A stretch of 64,000 nucleotides of DNA from Ruegeria faecimaris (GCF_900182615.1 NZ_FXTE01000003.1:62001-126000), one strand, 5' to 3'; numbered from the stretch's first letter, positions 43,831 to 52,644 are shown. Notes: generated by a model from the sequence alone, not told the origin. Numbers and translations are program-made.

Positions 43831-44754
43831 TCAGTGCCCCCTTTCTTCGCGGTACATCGACCACAGGAAATAACCGATGAAACACAGCATGATCAGGAAC
43901 AGGATCACCGCGATAGCTGCGCCATATCCCATGCGGAATCCGTATTCGGACAAGGCGACCTCGAACATGTAATAGGCCAGCACGCGCGATGATCCGAACG
44001 GACCGCCCTGTGTCATGATTGAGATCAGGTCAAAGCTGCGAAGCGCGCCAATGATGGTGACGACAAAGGCAATGAAGGTGGCAGGGCGCAATTGCGGCAG
44101 GATGATATGCCACAACATCCGCCAGCTCTTGGCACCGTCCAGCCGCCCGGCTTCGATCTGTTCGGGGTCCACGGCGTTGAGGCCGGTCAGGTACAGGATC
44201 ATGCAATAGGCGGTTTGTGGCCAGAGGCCAGCAAAGATGATGCCATAGGTGACGAAACGCTCGTCACCCAGCACGTTCACCGGGCCCATGCCAAAGAATC
44301 CGAGGAATTCGTTCAGCAGGCCGAATGTGGGATCGTAGAACCATGTGAACACAAGGCCAACGACCACCTGAGAAATCACAAAGGGGAAGAAAAACAGGGA
44401 TTTATACAGGCGAATGCCCCAGACCGTCTGGTTCAGGAACAGCGCGATGAACAAACCCGCCGGAATCGCCGCCAGATAGAGCAGCAACCAGATCAGGTTG
44501 TTTTTGAGCGAGATATAAAAGGCGTCCCGGTCCGACCATTCCCAATACAGGTCTTCATAATTGCGAAAGCCGACATATTCGGCAGCCCCCAGGCCGTCCC
44601 ATTCGTAAAGCGACAGGTTGAAGGACTGAAAGACCGGAATGATCACATAGACCATAAAGAACAACAGGCCTGGGGCCAAAAATAACCAGGGCGCGATGCG
44701 CTGTTGGTTTCGGTGGAACCAGCTTTCTTGTTCGTGGGTATCGACGGCGGTCAT
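43831..44754 (-). CDS. Carbohydrate ABC transporter permease (MalF/UgpA-type)
   Basis: A 307-residue permease: N-terminal ESWFHRNQQRIAPWLFLAPGLLFFMVYVIIPVFQSF, EAA motif DPEQIEAGRLDGAKSWRMLWHIILPQLRPATF, six helices. GGGGACG precedes its start. It is separated from the binding-protein gene by two strong hairpins (44781-44806 and 44820-44842), which should make it less expressed than that gene. Standard CUT1 component. Confidence 0.9.
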   Translation of the reverse strand: MTAVDTHEQESWFHRNQQRIAPWLFLAPGLLFFMVYVIIPVFQSFNLSLYEWDGLGAAEYVGFRNYEDLYWEWSDRDAFYISLKNNLIWLLLYLAAIPAGLFIALFLNQTVWGIRLYKSLFFFPFVISQVVVGLVFTWFYDPTFGLLNEFLGFFGMGPVNVLGDERFVTYGIIFAGLWPQTAYCMILYLTGLNAVDPEQIEAGRLDGAKSWRMLWHIILPQLRPATFIAFVVTIIGALRSFDLISIMTQGGPFGSSRVLAYYMFEVALSEYGFRMGYGAAIAVILFLIMLCFIGYFLWSMYREERGH

Positions 44755-44780
44755 GGGCGTCCCCGGTTCTGGTAGGCGGA

Positions 44781-44806
44781 GTAAGGCGGGTTGATACCCG
44801 CCTTAC
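44781..44806 (-). other. Second intercistronic hairpin between binding protein and permease
   Basis: Perfect 11-base arms (GTAAGGCGGGT and ACCCGCCTTAC, plus-strand orientation) around TGAT. On the minus-strand mRNA it lies between the binding-protein stop and the permease ribosome site. No T-run follows. Confidence 0.7.
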
Positions 44807-44819
44807 GCAGGTCATGGCT

Positions 44820-44842
44820 CAGGATTGGCTTTGCCAATCCTG
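44820..44842 (-). other. First intercistronic hairpin after the galactoside binding-protein gene
   Basis: Perfect 10-base arms (CAGGATTGGC and GCCAATCCTG) around TTT, starting six bases after the binding-protein stop on the minus strand. With the hairpin at 44781-44806 it makes a tandem pair, a configuration known to shield upstream mRNA from 3' exonucleases. Confidence 0.7.
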
Positions 44843-44848
44843 ACCGGT

Positions 44849-46108
44849 TCAGTTGTCGTAGATGCGCTGACGCGCCCGTTCGAGTTTGGCCAGGATTTTG
44901 TCCGCATTGTCTGGCTTGACCATGAATTCCTGGAAGCCTTCCATCGACGCCTTGGCCATTTCTGCCGGTGCGTCGCGGTCCCAGAACTGGGCGACTCCGC
45001 CCGGGCTGTTTGACGACAGCATGGTAAAGCCCTGCTGCAGGAACTTGTCGGCATCTACCGAGGACTGAGCATTGACCGGCAACTGGCCGAGATTCGAGCC
45101 ATTGTTGATCTCGGTCTGTTCATCCGCAGACACAACGAAGCGCAGGAATTCACGGGCGGCTTCTTTGTTCGCCGCGTTTGACGGGATGTGGAACGTGTCG
45201 GTCGGTGCATCTTCGGCCAGTTCGACATCGGGGTTGATGGCAACAAACTGGTAGAAGTCCAGCTGGTCGTCACTCAGGCCCGCCTCACGCAGCGGCGCCA
45301 CGGCGAAGTTGCCCATCAGATAAGCCGCCGCATCACCGTTGACCATGAAGGGCAGAGCTTCTTGCCAGCTATAGGTCTGGTGGTTGTCGATGAAGGCACC
45401 CATATCGATCAGCTGTTTCCAGTTGGCGAAGGTCTGCTTGACCCGGTCATCCTCCCAGCTGATTTCACCATTGGCCAGCTGGTTGTGGAAGTCATAGCCG
45501 TTGGTGCGCATGTTCAGGTAGTCGAACCAGCCACCGGCAGTCCACAGGAACTTGGTGCCGATCGTATAGCAGGCGCGACCGGAATCGACGATCTTTTGGC
45601 AATTCGCCAGCTCTTCTTCCCAGGTTGCGGGCTCGGTCAGGCCCAGCTCGTCAAAGATGTCTTTGCGATAATAAACGCCCCACTGATAGTAGGTGTAGGG
45701 CACGCCCCACTGTTTGCCGTCGATCGTCATCGCACCTTTGGTTGAGGCCAGATTGTCCGCAATCGCAGGTTCCGCCCACAGGTCCGAGACGTCTTCGAAC
45801 AGGCCAGCCTCGACATAGGGTTTCATCCGATTCGCCGCGTACCACGTGGCGACATCCGGCGTATCCGCAGTCAAGAAGTTGCGGATCTGGGTTTTGTAGG
45901 CCTCGCGGTCGATCACCGTTGTCTCGATGGCCAAATCCGGATGCTGTTGCTGAAATCTGTCGATCATTGCTTCCATCGTGGCCCGGGGTGCCGGGTTCGA
46001 TGTGTCCAGGAATATCCGCAATTCGCCGGTAAGCTCGGCAGAGGCGGGAACAGCAAGTGCAACGCTCATGGCCAGCGCGGCCGTGGTGCGCTTGTAGATG
46101 GAATGCAT
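44849..46108 (-). CDS. Carbohydrate ABC transporter substrate-binding protein
   Basis: A 419-residue family 1 periplasmic sugar receptor. Signal peptide MHSIYKRTTAALAMSVALAVPASA, mature start ELTGELRIFLDTSNPAPRATMEAMIDRFQQQHPDLAIE, and YYQWGVYYRKDIFDELGLTEPATWEEEL in the middle, typical of CUT1 receptors. ATG 46108 follows GGGAGGAA and gives a normal signal sequence; an ATG 11 codons earlier overlaps the operator. It is the first gene of the ten-gene galactoside operon. Confidence 0.9.
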   Translation of the reverse strand: MHSIYKRTTAALAMSVALAVPASAELTGELRIFLDTSNPAPRATMEAMIDRFQQQHPDLAIETTVIDREAYKTQIRNFLTADTPDVATWYAANRMKPYVEAGLFEDVSDLWAEPAIADNLASTKGAMTIDGKQWGVPYTYYQWGVYYRKDIFDELGLTEPATWEEELANCQKIVDSGRACYTIGTKFLWTAGGWFDYLNMRTNGYDFHNQLANGEISWEDDRVKQTFANWKQLIDMGAFIDNHQTYSWQEALPFMVNGDAAAYLMGNFAVAPLREAGLSDDQLDFYQFVAINPDVELAEDAPTDTFHIPSNAANKEAAREFLRFVVSADEQTEINNGSNLGQLPVNAQSSVDADKFLQQGFTMLSSNSPGGVAQFWDRDAPAEMAKASMEGFQEFMVKPDNADKILAKLERARQRIYDN

Positions 46109-46133
46109 GGTTTCCTCCCTTAGCTTCCATTTT

Positions 46134-46203
46134 AGTTCCATATACTGGAACTTAGTTTTATATGTTGAAAACTACACATCGACTCGGTTAGTCTTGTCAA
46201 GAC
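46134..46203 (-). promoter_or_regulatory. IclR-controlled divergent promoter region
   Basis: AGTTCCA and TGGAACT form a 7-base-arm inverted repeat with a 5-base gap (46134-46152), placed just upstream of the binding-protein start. A second dyad, GTCTTG-T-CAAGAC (46191-46203), contains TTGACA on the minus strand (46195-46200), a likely -35 box; the -10 is poor. The dyads are plausible sites for the IclR protein encoded next to them. Confidence 0.55.
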
Positions 46204-46248
46204 CCTCTTGGCTGAGGCCGCAGGTTAATCCGAGGAGACAGAGCGCCC

Positions 46249-47055
46249 GTGGCAGGTGATGGAACGATAGGGAAAGCATGTGACGTGCTGGATCAGGTGG
46301 CCGCGTTTCAGCGGCCAGTTCGCTTTGCGGAACTGCTGGAAAGCAGCCGCTTTCCCAAAGCAACGCTGTATCGGTTTCTGCAATCCCTTACCAATCAGGG
46401 GATGTTGTCCTATGACCCGGACAGGCAGACCTATGCGCCGGGTTTGCGGCTGGTTCGACTTGCCCATGCCGCGTGGACGCAAAGCTCACTGGCGCCGATC
46501 GCAAGGCCGTTTCTTGATACGCTCAGCGGTGAAACGGGCGAGACTGTGCATCTGGCGCAGCTCGATTCTGGTCAGGTTCTGTATGTCGATAAGCGCAATG
46601 CCGCCCAGCCGGTTGAGATGTATTCACAGGCGGGCAAGGTCGGACCGGCCTATTGTACGGGTGTGGGCAAGGCGATGATGGCCTTTCTGGATGAGGCCGA
46701 GCTGAACAAGGTGATCTCACAGCAAAGCTTTCACCGGTTTACGGAAAAGACCCTAGCTTCGGAAGCTGCGCTGCGGTCCGATCTGGAACTGATCCGCAGC
46801 CGGGGCTACGCCCTGGATGATGAAGAACACGAGACGGGGATCATTTGTGTTGCCTGCCCGATCCGAACGCCGGGCGGGCGGATGCTGGGTGCAGTTTCGG
46901 TGACCGGCTCGACTGAGCGGATGAATTTCGACCAGCTCGAGGCTTGGATTCCCCGCGTGCGCCGGGTGGCCGAACAAATCGCGGCCGAAGCTCAGGCCTG
47001 GCGGTTCCCTGAAACACGCCCCGATGGCCAGAAGGACAGGATACAAGCGACATGA
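46249..47055 (+). CDS. IclR-family transcriptional regulator
   Basis: A 268-residue regulator beginning with GTG at 46249 after CGAGGAGA. The N-terminal winged helix (VAAFQRPVRFAELLESSRFPKATLYRFLQSLTNQGML) is followed by the IclR effector domain (LDTLSGETGETVHLAQLDSGQVLYVDK ... VGKAMMAFL ... GIICVACPIRTPGGRMLGAVSVTG). It is divergent from the galactoside operon and cotranscribed with that transporter's ATPase, so it probably controls both, using a galactose-pathway intermediate such as galactonate or KDGal (inference). Confidence 0.9.
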   Translation: MAGDGTIGKACDVLDQVAAFQRPVRFAELLESSRFPKATLYRFLQSLTNQGMLSYDPDRQTYAPGLRLVRLAHAAWTQSSLAPIARPFLDTLSGETGETVHLAQLDSGQVLYVDKRNAAQPVEMYSQAGKVGPAYCTGVGKAMMAFLDEAELNKVISQQSFHRFTEKTLASEAALRSDLELIRSRGYALDDEEHETGIICVACPIRTPGGRMLGAVSVTGSTERMNFDQLEAWIPRVRRVAEQIAAEAQAWRFPETRPDGQKDRIQAT

Positions 47056-48110
47056 CCGGAGTAACTCTGAACCAAACGATTAAGCGGTATGGCCAGACAC
47101 AGGTGATTCACGGGATCGACCTCGAAATCGAGGATGGTGAATTCTGTGTCTTTGTCGGCCCATCGGGATGTGGAAAATCCACTTTATTGCGGATGATCGC
47201 AGGGCTTGAGGAAACGACCGAGGGCCAGATTTACATCGGGGCGCGTGAGGTGACGCATCAGGACCCGGCGAAACGGGGCGTGGCGATGGTGTTCCAGACC
47301 TATGCCCTGTACCCGCATATGACTGTGGCCGAGAATATGGGGTTTGGCCTGCGGATGAACGGCGTGGCAAAAGCCGAGATCGACAGGAAGGTTCAGGAAG
47401 CCTCGGGTATCCTGAAGCTGGACCAGTATCTGAAACGCAAACCCAAGGCTCTGTCGGGTGGTCAGCGCCAACGCGTTGCCATCGGGCGTGCGATTGTGCG
47501 CGGCCCCGAGGTGTTTCTGTTCGACGAACCTCTGTCCAACCTGGACGCCGAATTGCGCGTTGAGATGCGTGTGGAAATTGCCCGGCTTCACAATGAAATT
47601 GGCGCGACCATGATCTATGTGACTCACGATCAGGTCGAGGCGATGACCATGGCCGATAAGATCGTGGTGCTGCGAGATGGTCGGATCGAACAGGTCGGTG
47701 CGCCGATGGATCTGTATCGGGATCCAGATAACAAGTTTGTAGCAGGGTTCATTGGCTCGCCTGCCATGAACTTTCTGGATTGCGACATCGTTGATGGTCA
47801 GGTGACTCATCCGGCGATCACTCAGCCTCTGCCCGTCCCAGCATCGGTTCCTTTGGGTCTATCTCGGGTCACGCTGGGTATCCGCCCCGAACATATTCAG
47901 GTTGATCGGTCGGGCGATACCTGCACCGTTGATCTGACCGAGGCGCTTGGCGGCGTCAGCTATTCCTATTTGCTGACATCGAATGGCGACAAGCTGATCG
48001 TTGAAGAGCGCGAAGACGAGCGCAGTAAGCAGGGTACACGCATCGGTATTTCGATCCGCCCGGAACGCACCATGCTGTTTGATCCTGAAACCGGCCTGCG
48101 GTTGAGATAA
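47052..48110 (+). CDS. Carbohydrate ABC transporter ATP-binding protein (UgpC/MsmK-like)
   Basis: A 352-residue CUT1 ATPase: Walker A GPSGCGKST (36-44), signature LSGGQRQRVAIGRAIVR, Walker B VFLFDEPLSNLDAELRVEM and a C-terminal regulatory OB domain (VTLGIRPEHIQVDRSGDTCTVDLTEALGG). It overlaps the IclR stop by ATGA. No other ATPase accompanies the divergent binding protein and permeases, so it is assigned to that importer. It may also serve other CUT1 permeases. Confidence 0.9.
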   Translation: MTGVTLNQTIKRYGQTQVIHGIDLEIEDGEFCVFVGPSGCGKSTLLRMIAGLEETTEGQIYIGAREVTHQDPAKRGVAMVFQTYALYPHMTVAENMGFGLRMNGVAKAEIDRKVQEASGILKLDQYLKRKPKALSGGQRQRVAIGRAIVRGPEVFLFDEPLSNLDAELRVEMRVEIARLHNEIGATMIYVTHDQVEAMTMADKIVVLRDGRIEQVGAPMDLYRDPDNKFVAGFIGSPAMNFLDCDIVDGQVTHPAITQPLPVPASVPLGLSRVTLGIRPEHIQVDRSGDTCTVDLTEALGGVSYSYLLTSNGDKLIVEEREDERSKQGTRIGISIRPERTMLFDPETGLRLR

Positions 48111-48134
48111 TTGCCGTTTAGACAGTCAAAAACA

Positions 48135-48169
48135 CCCGCGTCAGACGAAAGGTCCAACGCGGGCTTTTT
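48135..48169 (+). terminator. Intrinsic terminator after the IclR/ATPase operon
   Basis: Stem CCCGCGT / ACGCGGG followed by CTTTTT, 24 bases after the ATPase stop. It is a classical rho-independent terminator that ends the regulator operon before the hydroxyproline genes. Confidence 0.8.
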
Positions 48170-48184
48170 GCGTCGAATTATATA

Positions 48185-48200
48185 TGGATTTTGTATCCAA
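48185..48200 (+). promoter_or_regulatory. Possible GntR-type operator ahead of the hydroxyproline operon
   Basis: TGGAT-tttgt-ATCCA (48185-48199) overlaps TTGTATCCAA (48191-48200), close to the TTGTATACAA-like half-palindromes recognised by FadR-type GntR regulators. It lies 70 bases before the first gene. No GntR gene is present in the window, so this is tentative. Confidence 0.35.
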
Positions 48201-48269
48201 TATCCGTTATCGCGTGAAAACGGGCGCCTGACGCCTATCTGGACCCCTGTAACTAGAGGATAGCACCGT

Positions 48270-49229
48270 ATGTCGACCAATGTATTTAGCGGTACGATGC
48301 CCGCGCTCATGACCCCTTGCTCGGCGGATAGGCAGCCGGATTTCAACGCACTTGTTCGGAAGGGCAAGCAAATGATCGACGCAGGCATGTCTGCGGTTGT
48401 CTATTGCGGATCCATGGGCGACTGGCCGCTTTTGACGGATGCGCAGCGCATGGAAGGGGTGGAACGTCTGGTGGATGCCGGGCTGCCGGTTGTGGTCGGA
48501 ACCGGGGCAATCAACACCAAATCCGCCGAGGCCCACGCTGCACATGCGCAAAAGGTCGGCGCTGTCGGGTTGATGGTCATTCCCCGGGTTCTGTCCCGCG
48601 GGAGCTCATCAACTGCGCAAAAGAACCATTTCAAGGCAATCCTGTCCGCTGCGCCTGACGTGCCGGCAATTATCTACAACAGCCCATATTATGGTTTCGC
48701 AACAAAGGCTGATCTGTTCTTTGCCCTGCGCGCCGAACACCCTAACCTCATTGGGTTCAAGGAATTCGGAGGCAAGGACGATCTGCGCTATGCTGCGGAA
48801 AACATCACCAGTCAGGATGATGATGTGACGTTGATGGTGGGTGTGGACACCGAGGTTTACCACGGTTTCGTCAACTGTGGTGCAACCGGTTCGATCACCG
48901 GGATTGGAACGGCCCTCCCACGTGAGGCGTTGCTGTTGGCTGCGCTTTCTCAAAAGGCCGCGCGGGGCGATGCCGAAGCCCGGTTACGGGCGCAAGAACT
49001 GACCGAGGCCATTCAGGTGCTGTCCAGCTTTGATGAGGGTCCGGATCTTGTGCTTTATTACAAGCATCTTCTGGTGTTGAACGGGGAAGAGGAATACCGC
49101 CTGCATTTCAATGAAACTGATGCCCTGACAGATGCACAGCGGAATTATTGCGAACAGCAATACGCGTTGTTTGGGGCTTGGTTCGCCGATTGGGTGAAAC
49201 AAGGTGGGGTGATCGCAGAATGCATGTGA
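48270..49229 (+). CDS. DapA-family enzyme, probable pyrroline-hydroxycarboxylate deaminase
   Basis: A 319-residue TIM-barrel lyase of the dihydrodipicolinate synthase/N-acetylneuraminate lyase superfamily. Schiff-base Lys164 is in LIGFKEFGG, with the tyrosines in IIYNSPYYGF. In hydroxyproline operons the DapA-like member converts 1-pyrroline-4-hydroxy-2-carboxylate to alpha-ketoglutarate semialdehyde and ammonia, which fits the epimerase and oxidase following here. The position-specific loop GSMGDWPLLTDAQR is as in that subgroup. The epimerase start overlaps its end by 10 bases. Confidence 0.82.
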   Translation: MSTNVFSGTMPALMTPCSADRQPDFNALVRKGKQMIDAGMSAVVYCGSMGDWPLLTDAQRMEGVERLVDAGLPVVVGTGAINTKSAEAHAAHAQKVGAVGLMVIPRVLSRGSSSTAQKNHFKAILSAAPDVPAIIYNSPYYGFATKADLFFALRAEHPNLIGFKEFGGKDDLRYAAENITSQDDDVTLMVGVDTEVYHGFVNCGATGSITGIGTALPREALLLAALSQKAARGDAEARLRAQELTEAIQVLSSFDEGPDLVLYYKHLLVLNGEEEYRLHFNETDALTDAQRNYCEQQYALFGAWFADWVKQGGVIAECM

Positions 49230-50152
49230 TCGACAGCCACACCGGAGGAGAACCGACCCGGGTCATCCTCGATGGCGCACCAGATCTGGGCTCTGGCCCT
49301 CTGGCTGAACGCGCCCGGCGGCTGGACACCGAATACAGGGATTTCTATCGTTCGGTCATGCTTGAACCGCGCGGACAACCGGCTATGGTCGCGGCCTTGT
49401 TGGTGGAACCGGTTGATCCAACCTGTGTCACCGGCGTGATCTATTTTGATGTCGATGCTGTTTTGGGAATGTGCGGCCACGGAACCATTGGCCTGACCGT
49501 GACGCTGGCGCATCTTGGTCGGATCGATGTTGGAATACATCGGATCGAAACGCCAGCCGGAGTTGTCACGGTCGAACTGCACGATGCCAATACTGTCACG
49601 GTCACGAATATCGAAAGCCGCCGCGTTCACAGCGACATTTCACTTCATGTGCCCGGTTTCGGTGAGGTTGCAGGGGATGTGGCCTATGGTGGAAACTGGT
49701 TCTTTATCGTCGATCCAAGCCCGCTTTCCGTTATTCCGGCCAATATTCGGGAACTGACCGATAGGGCCGTTGCTATCCGCAAAGCCTCGATCGCGCAGGG
49801 GGTTGGGGGCGAGCAGGGTGAACCGATTGATCATGTAATCTTTCAGGACGCATCGCCCGAGCACGCGATTCACAGCCGCAACTTTGTTCTGTGCCCGGAT
49901 GACAATTACGACCGGTCGCCCTGTGGCACCGGCAGCTCTGCTCGGCTGGCCTGTCTGGCCGCTGAGGGTCTATTGGCCCCGGGGCAGGAAATAGTCCAGC
50001 AAAGTGTGATCGGCAGCACCTATCGCTTGTCCTATCAGGCTGGGTCCAATGGCGGTGTTATCCCCTCGATCACCGGGCAGGCCTATGTCATGGCGGAGTC
50101 GCGGTTGATTTTTGAAGCGGCTGATCCATTCCGTTCGGGGATTGAGGTATGA
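49220..50152 (+). CDS. 4-hydroxyproline 2-epimerase (proline racemase family)
   Basis: A 310-residue proline-racemase-fold enzyme with both catalytic cysteines: Cys85 in GMCGHGTIG and Cys235 in RSPCGTGSSA. This Cys/Cys pair with the N-terminal MHVIDSHTGGEPTRV indicates interconversion of trans-4-hydroxy-L-proline and cis-4-hydroxy-D-proline. ATG 49220 is chosen over an in-frame ATG 72 bases upstream because the conserved domain begins at once and it overlaps the deaminase end. Next gene overlaps by ATGA. Confidence 0.9.
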   Translation: MHVIDSHTGGEPTRVILDGAPDLGSGPLAERARRLDTEYRDFYRSVMLEPRGQPAMVAALLVEPVDPTCVTGVIYFDVDAVLGMCGHGTIGLTVTLAHLGRIDVGIHRIETPAGVVTVELHDANTVTVTNIESRRVHSDISLHVPGFGEVAGDVAYGGNWFFIVDPSPLSVIPANIRELTDRAVAIRKASIAQGVGGEQGEPIDHVIFQDASPEHAIHSRNFVLCPDDNYDRSPCGTGSSARLACLAAEGLLAPGQEIVQQSVIGSTYRLSYQAGSNGGVIPSITGQAYVMAESRLIFEAADPFRSGIEV

Positions 50153-51387
50153 CCCAGCAGATCGTCGTCATCGGAGCTGGTGTGATTGGCATGACCATTG
50201 CGCTGGAACTACAGCGCCGGGGTCATGCCGTGTTGGTCCTGGACAAGGAAGGCGTCGCCGCGCAGACCTCGGCCGGAAATGCCGGGGCCTTTGCTTTTTC
50301 CGAGGTTGAGCCTCTGGCAACGCCCGGCATCATGAAAAAGGCACCGAAGTGGCTGCTGGACCCGTTGGGGCCGTTGTCGATCCCGCCTGCATATGCATTG
50401 CAGATTGCGCCCTGGATGTACCGTTTCTGGCGCGCGAGCCAGCCCGGTCGCTATGCCGAGCTGTTGGCCGCTCAGGCCAGCCTCATGAAAGTGTCCAGCG
50501 CCGCGCTTGAACGGTTGATCCCAGCGGTTGACGGCGAGGCGATGATGCAGCGCGACGGTCAGATGCAGCTCTATGAATCCGAGGCCGAATACCGCGCAAG
50601 CCTGCCCGCCTGGGAGGTGCGCCGCCAGCATGGTATCGACTTTGAATTGCTGGAAAGCCCTCAGGCGATTGCCGAAAAACAGCCGGGCCTCAGCCCTCGG
50701 TTCACTCATGCGGGATTTACGCCCAACTGGTTGAATACCGTTGATCCCAAGAAATGGGTCGAGCGCCTTGCCCAGACCTTTCAAAGCCGGCAAGGTCGGA
50801 TCGAGCGGCGCGATATTCAGGCGTTGGTGCCACAGCAAAGTGGCATGCGCCTTGAAACGGCGGAAGGGCCCGTGGACGCGGCGAAAGTGGTCGTGGCTGC
50901 TGGCGCATGGTCTCATCACATCGCTAGAACTCTTGGTGACCGGTTCCCGCTTGAAACCGAGCGTGGATACAACACGACCCTGCCCGAAGGTGCATTTGAT
51001 CTGCGGATGCACTTGTCCTTCTCGCGGCATGGGTTCGTTGCCAGCCGGATCAACAATGGCGTCAGGATCGGCGGCGCGGTCGAGTTGGGCGGTCTGAACC
51101 TCGCCCCCAATTTCAAACGAGCCGACACGTTATTGCACAAAGCCGAAGAGTTTCTACCCGGCCTCAAGACCGAAGGAGGCACGCAATGGATGGGGTTCCG
51201 GCCGTCGATGCCTGACAGCATCCCGGTCATCGGTGTTTCTCCAAATGCGTCTTGCGTGTTCTATGCGTTCGGCCATGGGCATCTTGGGCTGACCCAATCC
51301 GCAGGCACGGCCGAGCTTGTTGGGGCCATGGTTGACCGTCAGGCCCCCCCGATATCGCCAGCCCCCTTTGCTGCTGGCCGGTTCTGA
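50149..51387 (+). CDS. FAD-dependent D-hydroxyproline dehydrogenase (D-amino-acid dehydrogenase family)
   Basis: A 412-residue flavoprotein of the DadA type. The dinucleotide motif GAGVIG (8-13) opens [31 protein letters not shown]; the closing segment [47 protein letters not shown] is typical of DAO superfamily substrate/FAD closure. In this operon it should oxidise cis-4-hydroxy-D-proline to the pyrroline used by the DapA-like deaminase. It overlaps the epimerase gene by four bases. D-amino-acid dehydrogenase activity with other substrates cannot be excluded. Confidence 0.87.
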   Translation: MTQQIVVIGAGVIGMTIALELQRRGHAVLVLDKEGVAAQTSAGNAGAFAFSEVEPLATPGIMKKAPKWLLDPLGPLSIPPAYALQIAPWMYRFWRASQPGRYAELLAAQASLMKVSSAALERLIPAVDGEAMMQRDGQMQLYESEAEYRASLPAWEVRRQHGIDFELLESPQAIAEKQPGLSPRFTHAGFTPNWLNTVDPKKWVERLAQTFQSRQGRIERRDIQALVPQQSGMRLETAEGPVDAAKVVVAAGAWSHHIARTLGDRFPLETERGYNTTLPEGAFDLRMHLSFSRHGFVASRINNGVRIGGAVELGGLNLAPNFKRADTLLHKAEEFLPGLKTEGGTQWMGFRPSMPDSIPVIGVSPNASCVFYAFGHGHLGLTQSAGTAELVGAMVDRQAPPISPAPFAAGRF

Positions 51388-51398
51388 GGGAGGGGGTC

Positions 51399-52424
51399 GT
51401 GCGCAGCATCAAAACCCTCCACGTCATTTCTGCCCATGCCGAGGGCGAGGTTGGCGACGTCATCGTCGGCGGTGTTCTTCCGCCACCCGGTGATACCTTG
51501 TGGGAGCAGCGGTCGTTCATCGCCCGCGACCAGTCCCTGCGCAACTTTGTCCTGAATGAACCGCGCGGGGGTGTATTTCGTCATGTAAACCTGTTGGTGC
51601 CGCCCAAACATCCGAAGGCAGATGCCGGGTTCATTATCATGGAGCCCGAAGACACACCGCCCATGTCTGGTTCAAACTCGATCTGTGTGGCCACCGTGCT
51701 GCTGGATAGCGGGATCATTCCGATGCAGGAACCGGTTACACATCTAACGCTTGAGGCGCCGGGCGGGCTGGTCTCGGTGCGCGCCGAATGCCGGAATGGC
51801 AAGGCCGAGCGCATATTTGTGCAGAACCTGCCCAGTTTTGTAGACCGGCTCGCCGTTCCGCTTGAAGTGCCGGGCCTTGGCGCCCTGACCGTGGACACGG
51901 CCTATGGGGGCGACAGTTTCGTGGTCGTCGATGCAGCGGCGCTTGGGTTCGACATTGTACAAGACGAAGCACGCGACATTGCGCGGCTGGGTGTAGCGAT
52001 CACCAATGCGGCCAACGAACAAATTGGTTTTACGCATCCCGAAAACCCGGACTGGAATCACATTTCATTCTGCGCTTTTTGTGGCCCGACCGAGCGGGTC
52101 GCAAATGGCCTGCGCGGAAAATCCGCTGTGGCGATCCAGCCGGGCAAAGTTGATCGGTCCCCTACCGGTACCGCAGTTTCTGCCCGCATGGCCTTGATGG
52201 CCGCCAAGGGAGAAATGGCAGTCGGGCAAACTTTCCAGGCGGTTTCGATCATCGGCTCGTCTTTCACCGGACAGATCGTCGAGGCCACAACGATCGGGGG
52301 GCGTGCCGCGATCATTCCCGAGATCAGTGGCCGCGGATGGATTACCGGTACACATCAACACATGCTTGACCCGGACGATCCCTGGCCGGGCGGATATAAG
52401 CTCAGCGATACTTGGGGCGTCTGA
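51399..52424 (+). CDS. Proline racemase family protein with Ser/Thr active site (probable hydroxyproline dehydratase or related)
   Basis: A 341-residue paralogue of the epimerase. The two cysteine positions are replaced: Ser90 in [19 protein letters not shown] and Thr256 in [15 protein letters not shown]. Known trans-3-hydroxy-L-proline dehydratases have Cys plus Thr, so this Ser/Thr pair cannot do the two-thiol racemisation and its chemistry is uncertain. The start is GTG 51399 behind GAGGGAGGGG. It lies 11 bases after the oxidase and ends the operon. A role in 3-hydroxyproline or another hydroxyproline isomer is inferred. Confidence 0.8.
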   Translation: MRSIKTLHVISAHAEGEVGDVIVGGVLPPPGDTLWEQRSFIARDQSLRNFVLNEPRGGVFRHVNLLVPPKHPKADAGFIIMEPEDTPPMSGSNSICVATVLLDSGIIPMQEPVTHLTLEAPGGLVSVRAECRNGKAERIFVQNLPSFVDRLAVPLEVPGLGALTVDTAYGGDSFVVVDAAALGFDIVQDEARDIARLGVAITNAANEQIGFTHPENPDWNHISFCAFCGPTERVANGLRGKSAVAIQPGKVDRSPTGTAVSARMALMAAKGEMAVGQTFQAVSIIGSSFTGQIVEATTIGGRAAIIPEISGRGWITGTHQHMLDPDDPWPGGYKLSDTWGV

Positions 52425-52548
52425 ATTTTGCCCATTGGCAAGCAGTTTTGATGATTTTCCGCAAACCGTGTCAAAATGCGCGGTCTCTGGCGATTGATCC
52501 CAAGCCAAACGTCATTTAAGGGAGGCCCTGTCAATACAGAGTCATCCC

Positions 52549-52594
52549 GGGACGGCAGTCTTGTAACGTCCCTTACGTGCCACATCGACGTGGC
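52549..52594 (+). promoter_or_regulatory. Structured leader ahead of icd
   Basis: Two successive inverted repeats, GGGACG/CGTCCC (52549-52572, 12-base loop) and GCCAC/GTGGC (52579-52594, 6-base loop), lie 50-100 bases before the icd start. They could be part of a structured 5' leader or a promoter-proximal dyad; I recognise no riboswitch family. Confidence 0.35.
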
Positions 52595-52644
52595 CCCAAC
52601 TCTTGGATCGCACGCCCCGAAAGGCTTAAAAAAGGTAAAAGAAT

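Noticed and set aside
44781-44842. Tandem hairpins as an operon-ending terminator
   Set aside because: No T-run on either strand, and the following permease genes lack a promoter of their own; an intercistronic role fits better.
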